Positions 1-7,638 of a stretch of DNA of 64,000 nt are shown piece by piece. Position numbers and translations under genes: made by a program. Source of the DNA: Thermoleophilaceae bacterium (GTDB taxonomy: Bacteria; Actinomycetota; Thermoleophilia; Solirubrobacterales; Thermoleophilaceae); NCBI GenBank assembly GCA_030447875.1, contig JAUJOA010000004.1:1-64000 (forward strand), in the 5' to 3' direction. The notes under the pieces are model-generated. The model made no database searches. It was not told the DNA's origin and was given only the letters and a program-made list of their open reading frames with translations. How positions within the stretch are numbered: the first letter of the stretch is position 1; the number at the start of each line of letters is the position of its first letter.

Positions 1-1147
1 GACGAGCGAAGTTGGTGTTGAGCAGACCCCCGACCGCGCCCTCCACGACGCTGGCTCCGTTGTCGGCCGCGTAGACGGTGCCGAGCGCGAAGAAGTTCGT
101 CTCGACCACGAAGCTGTCCCACACCCGTAGCGGCATGACCTGACACTCCGGGCACAGGCCGGCCTCGCCGATGCCCACCTCGTCGTCGTCGGTGCCGGGC
201 TGCTCGTCGTCGCCCTCGTTCGTGGTGCGCGCCGCCTCCAGCGCGCGGTCCGTGCCGTGGCCGGTAGCGCTGCAGCAGCTGGAGGCGTCGAACGGGTCGT
301 TGTCGTCGTCGAAGAAGTCCCAGCCCGCGATGTCGTCGACGTAGCCGTTGTCGTCGGCGTCCGTGCCGTCGGAGAAGCGCGCGATCAGGTCGGAGGCGTC
401 GAGGATCTCGTCCGCTCCGGTCCCTCCGTCGGCCGCGTTGTCGCCGTCGTCGATGCTCACGCGGGAGTCGCACGCGTAGTCGAGCACGTTGAAGGCACCG
501 TCGCCGTTTGCGTCGTCGTCGCCCTCGTCGCCGTCGAACCCGTCGCACGCGACCTCGCCGCCGAGCGCGTCGGCGTTGGCCGCGACGTCGGGAGCAGGTA
601 GCTCGTCCCCGTTGAGGTGGACCTTCTCGACGAGCTCCTCAGATTCCCACTCGATGCCGGTGTCCAGGATCGCCACAACCGTCTCGGGGCTCCCGGTCGA
701 GTACTTCCACGCCGTGTCCGCGCGAACACCGGCGATCTGCGCGCACGCACCCGACTGAGGATCCCCGTCGTTCAGGTTCGCCCGGCGTCCCTGCTGGTCG
801 AGCTGGTCACAGTCCCGGTAGGTCGTACGCGAGCCCGGAACCAGGTCGCGGGCGGAGTCGGGACTGAACCCGAAGACCGGGAACTGCTCCTCGAAGTAAC
901 TGCGGCAGTCCTTGACGCCGGGCTTTCCCTTCTCCTCGTCGTCGTCCTCGCAGGGATCGAAGTCGGCGTCGTTCGGCGTATCGACGCGCGGGCTCTCGGC
1001 GGGGTCCGGGCGCTCCCCCGAGTCCGGCGACGAGTCGAAGTCACCGAAGTCCGCCAGCGCCGCCGCCAGCGGCACGGTGACAGCCAGCAACGCGCCGATC
1101 ACGATGGCCAGCGCTGACCTGCGGAACCTTCCCCCCATCGTCACCAT
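1..1147 (-). CDS. Secreted subtilisin-like serine protease (S8), 3' end cut by the window
   Basis: About 382 residues are visible and the protein continues past base 1. The N-terminus has a signal peptide (RFRRSALAIVIGALLAVTV). The S8 aspartate lies in AILDTGIEW (D162) and the histidine in GHGT (H297); the catalytic serine would lie outside the window. Between D and H there is an unusually long Asp/Gly-rich insert (about residues 190-290, for example GDEGDDDANGDGAF and DGTDADDNGYVDD) that resembles EF-hand or thrombospondin-type calcium loops, so the secreted enzyme is probably calcium-stabilised. A Cys pair sits just before the histidine motif. Start choice is between ATG 1147, GTG 1144 and ATG 1138, all behind a GGAG at 1151-1154. 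The gene is transcribed away from its neighbours. Family is certain; substrate is unknown. Confidence 0.88.
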   Translation of the reverse strand, partial: MVTMGGRFRRSALAIVIGALLAVTVPLAAALADFGDFDSSPDSGERPDPAESPRVDTPNDADFDPCEDDDEEKGKPGVKDCRSYFEEQFPVFGFSPDSARDLVPGSRTTYRDCDQLDQQGRRANLNDGDPQSGACAQIAGVRADTAWKYSTGSPETVVAILDTGIEWESEELVEKVHLNGDELPAPDVAANADALGGEVACDGFDGDEGDDDANGDGAFNVLDYACDSRVSIDDGDNAADGGTGADEILDASDLIARFSDGTDADDNGYVDDIAGWDFFDDDNDPFDASSCCSATGHGTDRALEAARTTNEGDDEQPGTDDDEVGIGEAGLCPECQVMPLRVWDSFVVETNFFALGTVYAADNGASVVEGAVGGLLNTNFAR

Positions 1148-1226
1148 TCACTCCTGGCCGGTCGGTAGCGTCGCATACCTCGACCGACCCTGCGCCACAA
1201 GGCGGGCGGCGACACGACAGGAAGCG

Positions 1227-1586
1227 TCACCGCCCGAGCAGCCTCTCGACCAGGGCGGCCGACTCGCGCGCCATCCGCGACCGGGGGACGACCTGGTCGA
1301 AGCCGGCCTCCTCGGCGCGGCGGCGCGTGTCCTGGTCCACGTGCGCGTAGAAGCCGAGGGTCGGGATCCCGTCGAGCTCGCGACCCATCTTCATCGAGCC
1401 GATCAGGGCGGTGCCGTCGTATTCCTCCGCCGTGAGGTCGACCACCAGGAGCTCGGCCCGCGGCGCCTCCGCGCGCGCGGCGTCCTCCGTGTCGAGTCGC
1501 GCGACCTCATGCCCCGCCGCCGCGAGTGAGCCCTCCACCTTCGTGCCGAACAGAAGGTCGGGGCAGAGCACTGCGATCCGACCCAT
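1227..1586 (-). CDS. Receiver-like (CheY-fold) single-domain protein
   Basis: 119 residues that look like a degenerate response-regulator receiver domain: beta1 IAVLCPDLLFG, an acidic strand end LLVVDLTAEEY around residue 50 where the phospho-acceptor Asp would sit, then alternating helices and strands (IPTLGFYAHV; AGFDQVVPRS) and no output domain. It starts immediately after the stop of the upstream gene (TAG then ATG, no gap), so the two are surely co-transcribed and probably translationally coupled. No histidine kinase is nearby. Assignment rests on fold pattern only; it could be a non-phosphorylated pseudo-receiver. Confidence 0.7.
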   Translation of the reverse strand: MGRIAVLCPDLLFGTKVEGSLAAAGHEVARLDTEDAARAEAPRAELLVVDLTAEEYDGTALIGSMKMGRELDGIPTLGFYAHVDQDTRRRAEEAGFDQVVPRSRMARESAALVERLLGR

Positions 1587-1949
1587 CTACTGCGCTCGGC
1601 GCTTGCGGAACTCCTGGCGCACCGACTCCGGCCTACCCCACATCTGTGTCACCTCGACGCGTCCCGAGCGAGTCTCGCGCACAGCCAGCTCCCCCTCGAT
1701 GCCCACCTCGTCGAGCAGGGCGAGCGTCCCGCGCACGGTCTCGGGCGCAGCCGCGTGCCCGAACTCGTGGGCGACGAGGATTCGCCAGTGCCAATCATGC
1801 TTCGAGTGGCCCTGCGCGTTGACCTGGACCAGCATCGTGGCGGCCTCTATGTAGCGGTCCTCGTCGAAGATCCGCAGATCGAACTGCAGGTCTGTCCAGT
1901 CGGACGGGAGCGAGTCGACGATACGCTGGAAGTCGTCCGCCAGGGGCAC
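1587..1949 (-). CDS. Conserved hypothetical protein, 120 aa
   Basis: A soluble 120-residue protein with no motif I can name. It has many charged and aromatic residues (HDWHWRILVAHEFGHA; a run ending QEFRKRRAQ) and no signal peptide or membrane segment. An HEFGH sequence at residues 61-65 looks like a zinc-metalloprotease HExxH-type signature, but the surrounding protein is too short and the second helix is unlike zincins, so I do not claim protease activity. GTG 1949 is preceded at 6 nt by TACAGT, a likely -10 box, so the transcript is probably leaderless. First gene of a two-gene operon with the receiver-like protein. Confidence 0.65.
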   Translation of the reverse strand: MPLADDFQRIVDSLPSDWTDLQFDLRIFDEDRYIEAATMLVQVNAQGHSKHDWHWRILVAHEFGHAAAPETVRGTLALLDEVGIEGELAVRETRSGRVEVTQMWGRPESVRQEFRKRRAQ

Positions 1950-1987
1950 GAGCAGACTGTAGTCAACCCGGCCCTACCATTGACCTC
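1950..1987. promoter_or_regulatory. Divergent leaderless promoters for the 120-aa gene and ygfZ
   Basis: Only 38 bp separate the two start codons. On the minus strand TACAGT (1961-1956) lies 6 nt before GTG 1949; on the plus strand TACCAT (1975-1980) lies 7 nt before ATG 1988. Both spacings place the transcription start at or next to the start codon, and neither gene has a Shine-Dalgarno sequence. Read directly from sequence; promoter function is inferred. Confidence 0.6.
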
Positions 1988-2917
1988 ATGACCACGGCGG
2001 CAACCGACGAGTACCAACTCCTCAAGCGGCACGTCGGCCTACTGGATCGCTCCGACCGCGGCAAGCTCCGCCTGTCAGGCGCCGATGTCGCCGAGTTCCT
2101 CCAGGGTCAGCTGACGAACGACATCGAGGCGCTGACGCCGGGCCAGGGCTGCTACGCGGCCCTCCTCACCCACAAGGGGAAGCTTCGCGCCGACGTGCGG
2201 GTTCTCCGCGGGGAGGGATGGTGCCTGCTCGACACGGAGCCCGCGGGCCACGGTCCGCTGGCCAAGACCGTGCAGATGTACAGCATCGGCCGCGACGTCC
2301 GGCTCAGTGACGAGACCTCCGATCGGGCGATCCTCTCCCTCATCGGCCCGGCCTCGGCATCCGGATTGGACGTCGAGCCCGCGGACGGCGAGCACTCTTT
2401 CGTGGAGGGCGCCCATGGCATCTACGTGAGGACCGACATGGGCGTCGACGTGATCTGCGCGGTGGAGGAGGTCGACGCAGTGGTTGCGGCGCTCGGGGTG
2501 GAGTCCGTCTCGGCGGCCACCGCGGAGTGCCTGCGCATCGAGTCGGGGCGCCCCCGCTATGGCCTCGACATGGACGCGGACACCATTCCGCAGGAGGCCG
2601 GCCTGAACGATCGCGCCGTCAGCTTCGCCAAGGGCTGTTACGTGGGCCAGGAGACCGTCGCGCGGCTTCACTACAAGGGCAAGCCGAACCGTCACCTGCG
2701 CGGCCTTCGGCTTGGCGCTCCGGCCGAGCACGGGGATCCCGTGGTCGGCGCCGAGAAGCCCGTCGGCCGCATCGGCTCGACCTGCGTGTCTCCGGCACAC
2801 GGGCCGATTGCGCTGGCGATCCTTCGACGCGACGTCGGGCCGGGTGACACCGTCGTGGTGGGTGAGGCGAGGATTGCCGCGGAGGTCGTGGACCCGCGCT
2901 TCGGCCCGGCGGACTGA
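1988..2917 (+). CDS. ygfZ: Folate-binding protein YgfZ (GcvT-like)
   Basis: 309 residues, the usual length for this family, which supports iron-sulfur cluster assembly or repair of a subset of Fe-S enzymes in a tetrahydrofolate-dependent way. The N-terminal GcvT-like fold is visible (LSGADVAEFLQGQLTNDI at residues 29-46), and the family signature KGCYVGQE occurs at residues 215-222; its cysteine is the conserved functional residue. Cytoplasmic. The window encodes several Fe-S proteins (GltB, GltD, a ferredoxin-like protein) that could be clients. ATG 1988 is chosen because a -10 box ends 7 nt upstream. Confidence 0.93.
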   Translation: MTTAATDEYQLLKRHVGLLDRSDRGKLRLSGADVAEFLQGQLTNDIEALTPGQGCYAALLTHKGKLRADVRVLRGEGWCLLDTEPAGHGPLAKTVQMYSIGRDVRLSDETSDRAILSLIGPASASGLDVEPADGEHSFVEGAHGIYVRTDMGVDVICAVEEVDAVVAALGVESVSAATAECLRIESGRPRYGLDMDADTIPQEAGLNDRAVSFAKGCYVGQETVARLHYKGKPNRHLRGLRLGAPAEHGDPVVGAEKPVGRIGSTCVSPAHGPIALAILRRDVGPGDTVVVGEARIAAEVVDPRFGPAD

Positions 2918-2993
2918 GCGGAACCATTCACGGGCGTTTCAGCGCCCGCCGGTCGGGATAGCATGGCCGCTTGACCTCGACACAGGGAGCTCG

Positions 2994-3197
2994 GTGACCA
3001 CCTTCACGGCAGACCGTCAGGCAAAGAGGCTGGCGGAGATCGAGGCGCGGCGCGGCACGGCCTGGAAGGTCTACAGCGAGAGCTTGCGGGACCTCGGAGG
3101 CCAGGCATACGAGGACGCCGAGGACCGGTCCTGGGAGCGCCTGCGGGCTGAGCTGCAGCAGCTGGACGAGGAACGCCGGCTCGTCGAGGCGAGCTGA
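2994..3197 (+). CDS. Small conserved hypothetical protein, 67 aa
   Basis: A 67-residue, strongly charged, all-helical protein (AKRLAEIEARRGTAW at residues 10-24; ERLRAELQQLDEERRLVEAS at the end) that looks like a small coiled coil. The GTG at 2994 is preceded by GGGAG at 2985-2989, and a TAGCAT -10-like box at 2959-2964 gives a short leader. Reading the frame further upstream would run into the end of ygfZ, so the GTG is the sensible start. Function unknown. Confidence 0.65.
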   Translation: MTTFTADRQAKRLAEIEARRGTAWKVYSESLRDLGGQAYEDAEDRSWERLRAELQQLDEERRLVEAS

Positions 3198-3289
3198 CCG
3201 CCTCGCTGCCCGACCGCTTGCATCCGCATGGTTGGGATAGGGTTCGCGCCCGAGGGCGGCATGTCGAGGGGGTCCCCGGGAGTGAAGCG

Positions 3290-3718
3290 ATGACCAGCAC
3301 GCGATGGACTCGGGTGGCCGTGCTCCTCCTCCTGGTGTCTCTCGGCATCGGCGGCTGCGGTGGTGACGACTTCGAGAACGAACCGCGTCCGCCCGTGCCG
3401 CTGGCCGTCACGGGCGTGATCACCGAGGACAGAGTCACCATCTCGCCCGACTCTTTCGGCGCGGGGCCCGTCGTCCTCACCGTCTCGAACCAGACGCCCG
3501 ACTCTCACACGGTCACGCTCGAAGGAGGAGGGATCACGCCCGAGGAAGTGGGGCCGATAAATCCCGAGGACACGGCGTCGATTCAGAAGACGCTGCCCGA
3601 GGGCGCCTACACGGTCGAGGCGAACTCGGGCGGGGACGTGTTCGGTGGCATCAAGCCGGGCAGGATCAAGGTCGGGGCCGAGCGCGGCAGCGCTGCGGAC
3701 GATCTAGAGCTCCCCTGA
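3290..3718 (+). CDS. Small lipoprotein with cupredoxin-like domain
   Basis: 142 residues. The N-terminus MTSTRWTRVAVLLLLVSL is followed by a lipobox ending IGGC, so it should be lipid-anchored on the outer face of the membrane. After a short Pro-rich linker there is a single beta-rich domain (VTGVITEDRVTISP, GPVVLTVSNQTPDSHTVTLE, LPEGAYTVEANSGG) in the style of the cupredoxin-like fold, but the Cys/Met copper ligands of blue copper proteins are not evident. ATG 3290 is preferred over ATG 3218 because the signal peptide begins there. The promoter may be TAGGGT at 3238-3243, in the same GGGATAGNNT context as that of the preceding 67-aa gene. Confidence 0.75.
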   Translation: MTSTRWTRVAVLLLLVSLGIGGCGGDDFENEPRPPVPLAVTGVITEDRVTISPDSFGAGPVVLTVSNQTPDSHTVTLEGGGITPEEVGPINPEDTASIQKTLPEGAYTVEANSGGDVFGGIKPGRIKVGAERGSAADDLELP

Positions 3719-3791
3719 CGCCGCCGTGAGACCGCCGGGGCGATGGCGCGACCGCTACGATCGGCGCCCCGCGACCCAGGAGTGCTGACGC

Positions 3792-5063
3792 ATGGCTCAA
3801 GTTGACCTGACGAATGTGACCGATGTGGGCGTGGAGCCGGGCACGCTCCCCTCGACCATGACTGCCTGGGTCATCCGCCAGGACCGCGAGGGCGAGCCCG
3901 TGGACGCCTTCCAGCTGGAGGAGATCGAGGTACCGGAGCCCGGCGCGTTCGAGGTGGTCGTCCGGGTGATGGCCGCGGGCGTGAACTTCAACAACGTCTG
4001 GGCGGCGCTCGGCCAGCCCGTCTCGGTCTTTCGCTACCACCCCGAGGAGGACCACCACATCGGCGGCTCGGACGCGTCCGGCATCGTCTGGAAGTGCGGT
4101 GAGGGCGTGACGAAATGGAAGCCCGGCGACGAGGTCGTCATTCACTGCAACCAGGCCTCCTACGAGGACATCGAGGTCCACGGCCTTGACCCGCTCGCCG
4201 CCCCCTCGCAGCAGATCTGGGGCTACGAGACCTCCTGGGGATCGTTCGCGCAGTTCACCAAGGTGCAGGCGCAGCAGCTGATCCCGAAGCCGAAGAACCT
4301 CACATGGGAGGAGGCAGCGTCGTACGGCCTCACCTACTTCACGGCCTACCGCATGCTGATCAAGCAGTGCAACATCCAGCAGGGCGACCGCGTGCTCGTC
4401 TGGGGTGCGGCCGGCGGGCTGGGAGTGTTCGCGCTCCAGCTCTGCAAGGCGGCCGGTGCGCAGGCGGTGGGCGTCGTGTCGAGCGCCGAGAAGGGCGAGC
4501 TCGTGGAGCGCCTCGGCGCAGTCGGCTGGATCGACCGCAACGAGTTCAGCGGGATGATGCGCAAGGGAGGCGAGTCGGCTGACGAGGAGAAGGCCCGCTT
4601 CAAGGAGTCGCGCCGCTTCTCGAAGCAGGTGAAGGAGATGCTCGGCTCGGAGCCCGACTACGTGTTCGAGCACGTCGGCCAGGCCACCTTCCCCACCTCG
4701 GTGCTCACCGTCAAGCCGTTCGGCAAGGTCGTGATCTGCGGCGCAACTTCAGGCTTCAACCTCGACTTCGACGTGCGCTACCTGTGGATGCGCCAGAAGC
4801 AGATCATCGGCTCGCACTTCGCGAACGCCTGGGAGGCAAACCGCGCGAGCGCGCTGATCGAGCAGGGATTGATACGCCCGGTGCTCTGGCGGACGATGGG
4901 CTTCGACGGCGTGGCCGAGGCGCACCAGCTGATGCGCGAGAACAAGCACCTCGGCAAGATCGCGATCCTGGTCGGGGCCGAGGAAGAGGACTCGGGAAGT
5001 CGGCCGACGGGCCGGGGGCGATCCGGGCGGAGGTCGGCGCTTGATCGGTCCGGCCGGAGCTAA
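3792..5063 (+). CDS. ccr: Crotonyl-CoA carboxylase/reductase
   Basis: 423 residues of the medium-chain dehydrogenase/reductase superfamily. It reductively carboxylates crotonyl-CoA with NADPH and CO2 to ethylmalonyl-CoA, the defining step of the ethylmalonyl-CoA pathway. Features: the Ccr-type N-terminus (PSTMTAWVIRQDREGEP), AAGVNFNNVWAALGQP, the GYETSWGSFAQF segment, the NADPH loop GAAGGLGVFALQL around residues 204-216, and GSHFANAWEANR. The Asn, Glu and His in these segments appear to match the CO2-binding residues described for the Kitasatospora enzyme, supporting carboxylase activity rather than a simple reductase. AGGAG at 3778-3782 sits 9 nt before ATG. The last 25 residues (Arg/Gly/Ser-rich) are not family-like and overlap the next gene by 23 nt. 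The partner ecm is at 12.6 kb. Confidence 0.93.
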   Translation: MAQVDLTNVTDVGVEPGTLPSTMTAWVIRQDREGEPVDAFQLEEIEVPEPGAFEVVVRVMAAGVNFNNVWAALGQPVSVFRYHPEEDHHIGGSDASGIVWKCGEGVTKWKPGDEVVIHCNQASYEDIEVHGLDPLAAPSQQIWGYETSWGSFAQFTKVQAQQLIPKPKNLTWEEAASYGLTYFTAYRMLIKQCNIQQGDRVLVWGAAGGLGVFALQLCKAAGAQAVGVVSSAEKGELVERLGAVGWIDRNEFSGMMRKGGESADEEKARFKESRRFSKQVKEMLGSEPDYVFEHVGQATFPTSVLTVKPFGKVVICGATSGFNLDFDVRYLWMRQKQIIGSHFANAWEANRASALIEQGLIRPVLWRTMGFDGVAEAHQLMRENKHLGKIAILVGAEEEDSGSRPTGRGRSGRRSALDRSGRS

Positions 5064-5334
5064 GCTCGTCCAGATCGACTGGCTCGCCAACCCGTTCCGA
5101 GGCGACAAGTTCGAGCAGGCCTGGCGGCCCGTCGCGGAGGCGGCGCTCGACTACGGTGCCAGCGGATACGCGTTCGTCCGCTCGCAGGACGATCGTCTTC
5201 ACTTCACGCAGCTCGCCGTCTTCGAGGACAAGCTGGCCTTCGAGCGCTACTGGTACTCCGAGGAGGTCTCCGAGGCGCGGCGGCCGCGGCCGGGATGTTC
5301 CAGATCCCCGTCGTGCCCGTATGGCACGAGGTGA
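5041..5334 (+). CDS. Conserved hypothetical protein, probably frameshifted near its end
   Basis: Starts at TTG 5041 inside the 3' end of ccr. The readable product (LVQIDWLANPFRGDKFEQAW, then EVAYAFVRS-like and FTQLAVFEDKLAFERYW) looks like a small alpha/beta-barrel protein of the antibiotic-monooxygenase-like type, but I cannot name it. After residue 78 the frame turns into an unnatural Arg/Pro/Ser tail and stops at 5334. A different frame just downstream reads MFQIPVVPVWHEVIDSGALE and stops at 5378, which looks like the true C-terminus. A one-base deletion (or two-base insertion) in the GC run at about 5277-5294 would join them into a protein of about 112 residues. Confidence 0.5.
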   Translation: MIGPAGAKLVQIDWLANPFRGDKFEQAWRPVAEAALDYGASGYAFVRSQDDRLHFTQLAVFEDKLAFERYWYSEEVSEARRPRPGCSRSPSCPYGTR

Positions 5335-5450
5335 TCGACTCCGGCGCCCTGGAGTCCGAGAGCGCCGCCGCCCGGTAACCGGCGCCAACTCGCACGTCAC
5401 AAGCCAACCTCAACGGTGATGCGAGGGGCTCGGCGCTGGCGCGGACGGCT

Positions 5451-5547
5451 GTGCCCGCGCCATGCCTGAAGAGGCTGGCGCTCGCGTCGGCGATGCTTGC
5501 CGCGCTGCTTTTGCCGGCGTCGGCATCCGCGGCGCCGCCCACTCCCC
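5451..5547 (+). other. Detached signal-peptide segment of the following S15 hydrolase
   Basis: In frame from GTG 5451 the DNA reads a typical secretion signal: CLKRLALASAMLAALLLPAS followed by ASAAPPTP. This frame is not the frame of the hydrolase that follows. The C run at 5544-5547 (CCCC) is the evident junction: with three Cs the reading would pass from APPTP into FGHDCEPQNG, the first residues of the mature enzyme. So the open reading frame of the hydrolase as written lacks its own export signal. Either a sequencing or assembly indel, or a real frameshift. Confidence 0.65.
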
Positions 5548-7638
5548 TTCGGGCACGACTGCGAGCCGCAGAACGGCGTCCTCTTCTGTGAGACCGAGGA
5601 CCTCGACGATCGCGTGCCGAGCTTCGACGGGACGCCGCTCGACGTGGACGTGACGCTGCCGGAGGACGCCGAGCGAGGCGAGCCGCTTCCGACCATCGTG
5701 ATGCTCCACGGGTACGGCGGCAACAAGAGGGACTTCGAGGCGGAGTCGCCCGAAGGCGATGCCGACGACAGCGAGACGACGTACCACTACAACAACGTCC
5801 ACTTCGCGCAGCAGGGCTATGCCGTCCTCAACTACACCGCGCGCGGCTTCGGCCGCTCGTGCGGGCGAACAGAGCGGTCGAACATGACCCCGGACTGCCT
5901 CGCGAACAAGAGCTACATCCATCTGGCCGACCAGCGGTGGGAAGGGCGCGACAGCCAGCATCTCCTCGGCAGGCTGGTGGACCAGGGCATCACCGATCGG
6001 CATGCGATCGGCACCACCGGCATCTCCTATGGCGGCGGTCAGAGCATCGAGCTCGCCTACCTGCGCGACAGGATCCGGAAGCTCGACGGCTCCTTCAAGC
6101 GGTGGCGCAGTCCCGAGGGCAAGCGGCTCGAGATCTCCGCCGCATATCCGCGCTGGCCGTGGTCCGACCTGGTCTACTCGCTGCTGCCGAACGGCCGCTT
6201 CCTCGACTTCCGGACCGCGCCCAAGAGCCAGAGCCTCGACCCGCTCGGCGTGCCGATCCAGAGTTACATCAGCGGCCTCTTCGCGCTCGGAGGGGTTACG
6301 GGGACCTACTGCGGCGCCCCGCCTCGCACGCCTCCCTGCAATGACCCGAGCGCCGACCTCACGAGCGCGTTCGCCGAGGTGGTCAAGGGAGAGCCGATAA
6401 GCGCGAGGGCACGTGCCTTCGCGAGGGAGCTGGTCAGGTTCCACTCGGGCTTCCCGATCCCGAAGAACGGGACGGAACCGGCGCCGCTCCTCCTCCAGAG
6501 CGGCTGGACCGACGATCTCTTCCCGCCGTCCGAGACGATCCGCGTCTACAACGACCTGCGCACGGACGATCCCGATGCCCCCGTCTCGCTTCAGTTTGGC
6601 GACCTCGGCCACGCGCGCGCATCGAACAAGGAGAACTCGGACCGCGCCTTCAACGACCAGGGGGTCGCGTTCTTCGACCGCTATCTGCAGGCCTCGGGCG
6701 CCCGGAAGGCTCCGGAGCCCGGGCGAGTCACCGCGTATACGCAGACCTGCCCGCAGGACGCTCCGGCGGACGGGCCGTTCAAGGCCAAGCGCTACAGCTC
6801 GCTCGACCGCGGCGCCCTCGAGTTCGCCCGGTCCTCATCGCAGACCGTCAGCTCGGGTGGCGGCAACCCGGCCACAAGCACCGCTGTAGACCCGATCGCG
6901 GGCGGCCGTGACGCCTGCCGAGAGGTCGACGACGAGAACGAGCCGGGCACGGCAGTCGTCCGCGGGCCCGTCAGCCGCGGCTTCACCCTTCTCGGCCTTC
7001 CCACCATCACGGCGAACGTCGACACGAACGGCAACTTCGGGCAGCTCGATTCGCGCCTCTGGGACGTCGCCCCGAACGGAAAGCAAAGGCTCATCAGTCG
7101 CAGCGGATACCGGCTCGAGAACGACCAGGAGGGGAGGATCACCTTCCAGCAGCACGGCAACGGCTACTGCTTCGCCAGCGGCCATCGACCGAAGCTCCAG
7201 CTGCTCGGCCGCGACGCGCCGTACTACCGCCCGAGCAACACGCCGTTCTCGATAGAAGTATCCGACGTGGACATCGAGCTGCCCACCGCCGAGAAGGACC
7301 CGGTACCTGCGCTCAGGCTGTCGGTCGACCCCGACGAGGCCAGAAGCGGCAGACGAACCCGATTCACCTTCACGGTCAGAAGCCGCGACGACGAGTGTGC
7401 CCGGAAGGACAGCGTCCAGCCGGATCCCTCGGTACGAGTCGAGGGCGTCAAGGTCCGGTTCGACGGCATCGTCGGTGAGACGGACGAGAACGGCCGGTTC
7501 TCCGTGACGCGGCGCGTCTCGGACGCCACCAAGGCCCGGGCGGCGAAGTCGGGGTATCAGCGCGACACCGAAGCCGTGGAAGTCGACGCCGCGGGGCCGG
7601 GATCACCCTTCGGGGGGGACCGGTTCCGGCGCAGGTGA
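5497..7638 (+). CDS. Secreted S15/CocE-NonD family hydrolase (first of a tandem pair)
   Basis: As written the frame opens at TTG 5497 and encodes 713 residues, but the first 20 or so are an artefact of a frameshift (see 5451-5547). The protein is an alpha/beta hydrolase of the X-Pro dipeptidyl-peptidase (S15)/CocE group: oxyanion region IVMLHGYGGNKRDF, nucleophile in GISYGGG (S177), and a candidate acid and histidine in the QSGWTDDLFPPSE and GDLGHARASN segments. A C-terminal jelly-roll (FTLLGLPTITANVDTNG through FSIEVSDVDIELPT) is the PepX_C type, followed by a further beta-rich domain of about 110 residues. Likely acts outside the cell on peptides or esters. Its stop overlaps the next start (GTGA). 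Confidence 0.8.
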   Translation: MPRCFCRRRHPRRRPLPFGHDCEPQNGVLFCETEDLDDRVPSFDGTPLDVDVTLPEDAERGEPLPTIVMLHGYGGNKRDFEAESPEGDADDSETTYHYNNVHFAQQGYAVLNYTARGFGRSCGRTERSNMTPDCLANKSYIHLADQRWEGRDSQHLLGRLVDQGITDRHAIGTTGISYGGGQSIELAYLRDRIRKLDGSFKRWRSPEGKRLEISAAYPRWPWSDLVYSLLPNGRFLDFRTAPKSQSLDPLGVPIQSYISGLFALGGVTGTYCGAPPRTPPCNDPSADLTSAFAEVVKGEPISARARAFARELVRFHSGFPIPKNGTEPAPLLLQSGWTDDLFPPSETIRVYNDLRTDDPDAPVSLQFGDLGHARASNKENSDRAFNDQGVAFFDRYLQASGARKAPEPGRVTAYTQTCPQDAPADGPFKAKRYSSLDRGALEFARSSSQTVSSGGGNPATSTAVDPIAGGRDACREVDDENEPGTAVVRGPVSRGFTLLGLPTITANVDTNGNFGQLDSRLWDVAPNGKQRLISRSGYRLENDQEGRITFQQHGNGYCFASGHRPKLQLLGRDAPYYRPSNTPFSIEVSDVDIELPTAEKDPVPALRLSVDPDEARSGRRTRFTFTVRSRDDECARKDSVQPDPSVRVEGVKVRFDGIVGETDENGRFSVTRRVSDATKARAAKSGYQRDTEAVEVDAAGPGSPFGGDRFRRR

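Noticed and set aside
1767-1781. HEFGH in the 120-aa protein as a zinc-protease site
   Set aside because: The motif is present, but no downstream ligand helix and the protein is too small for known zincin folds.
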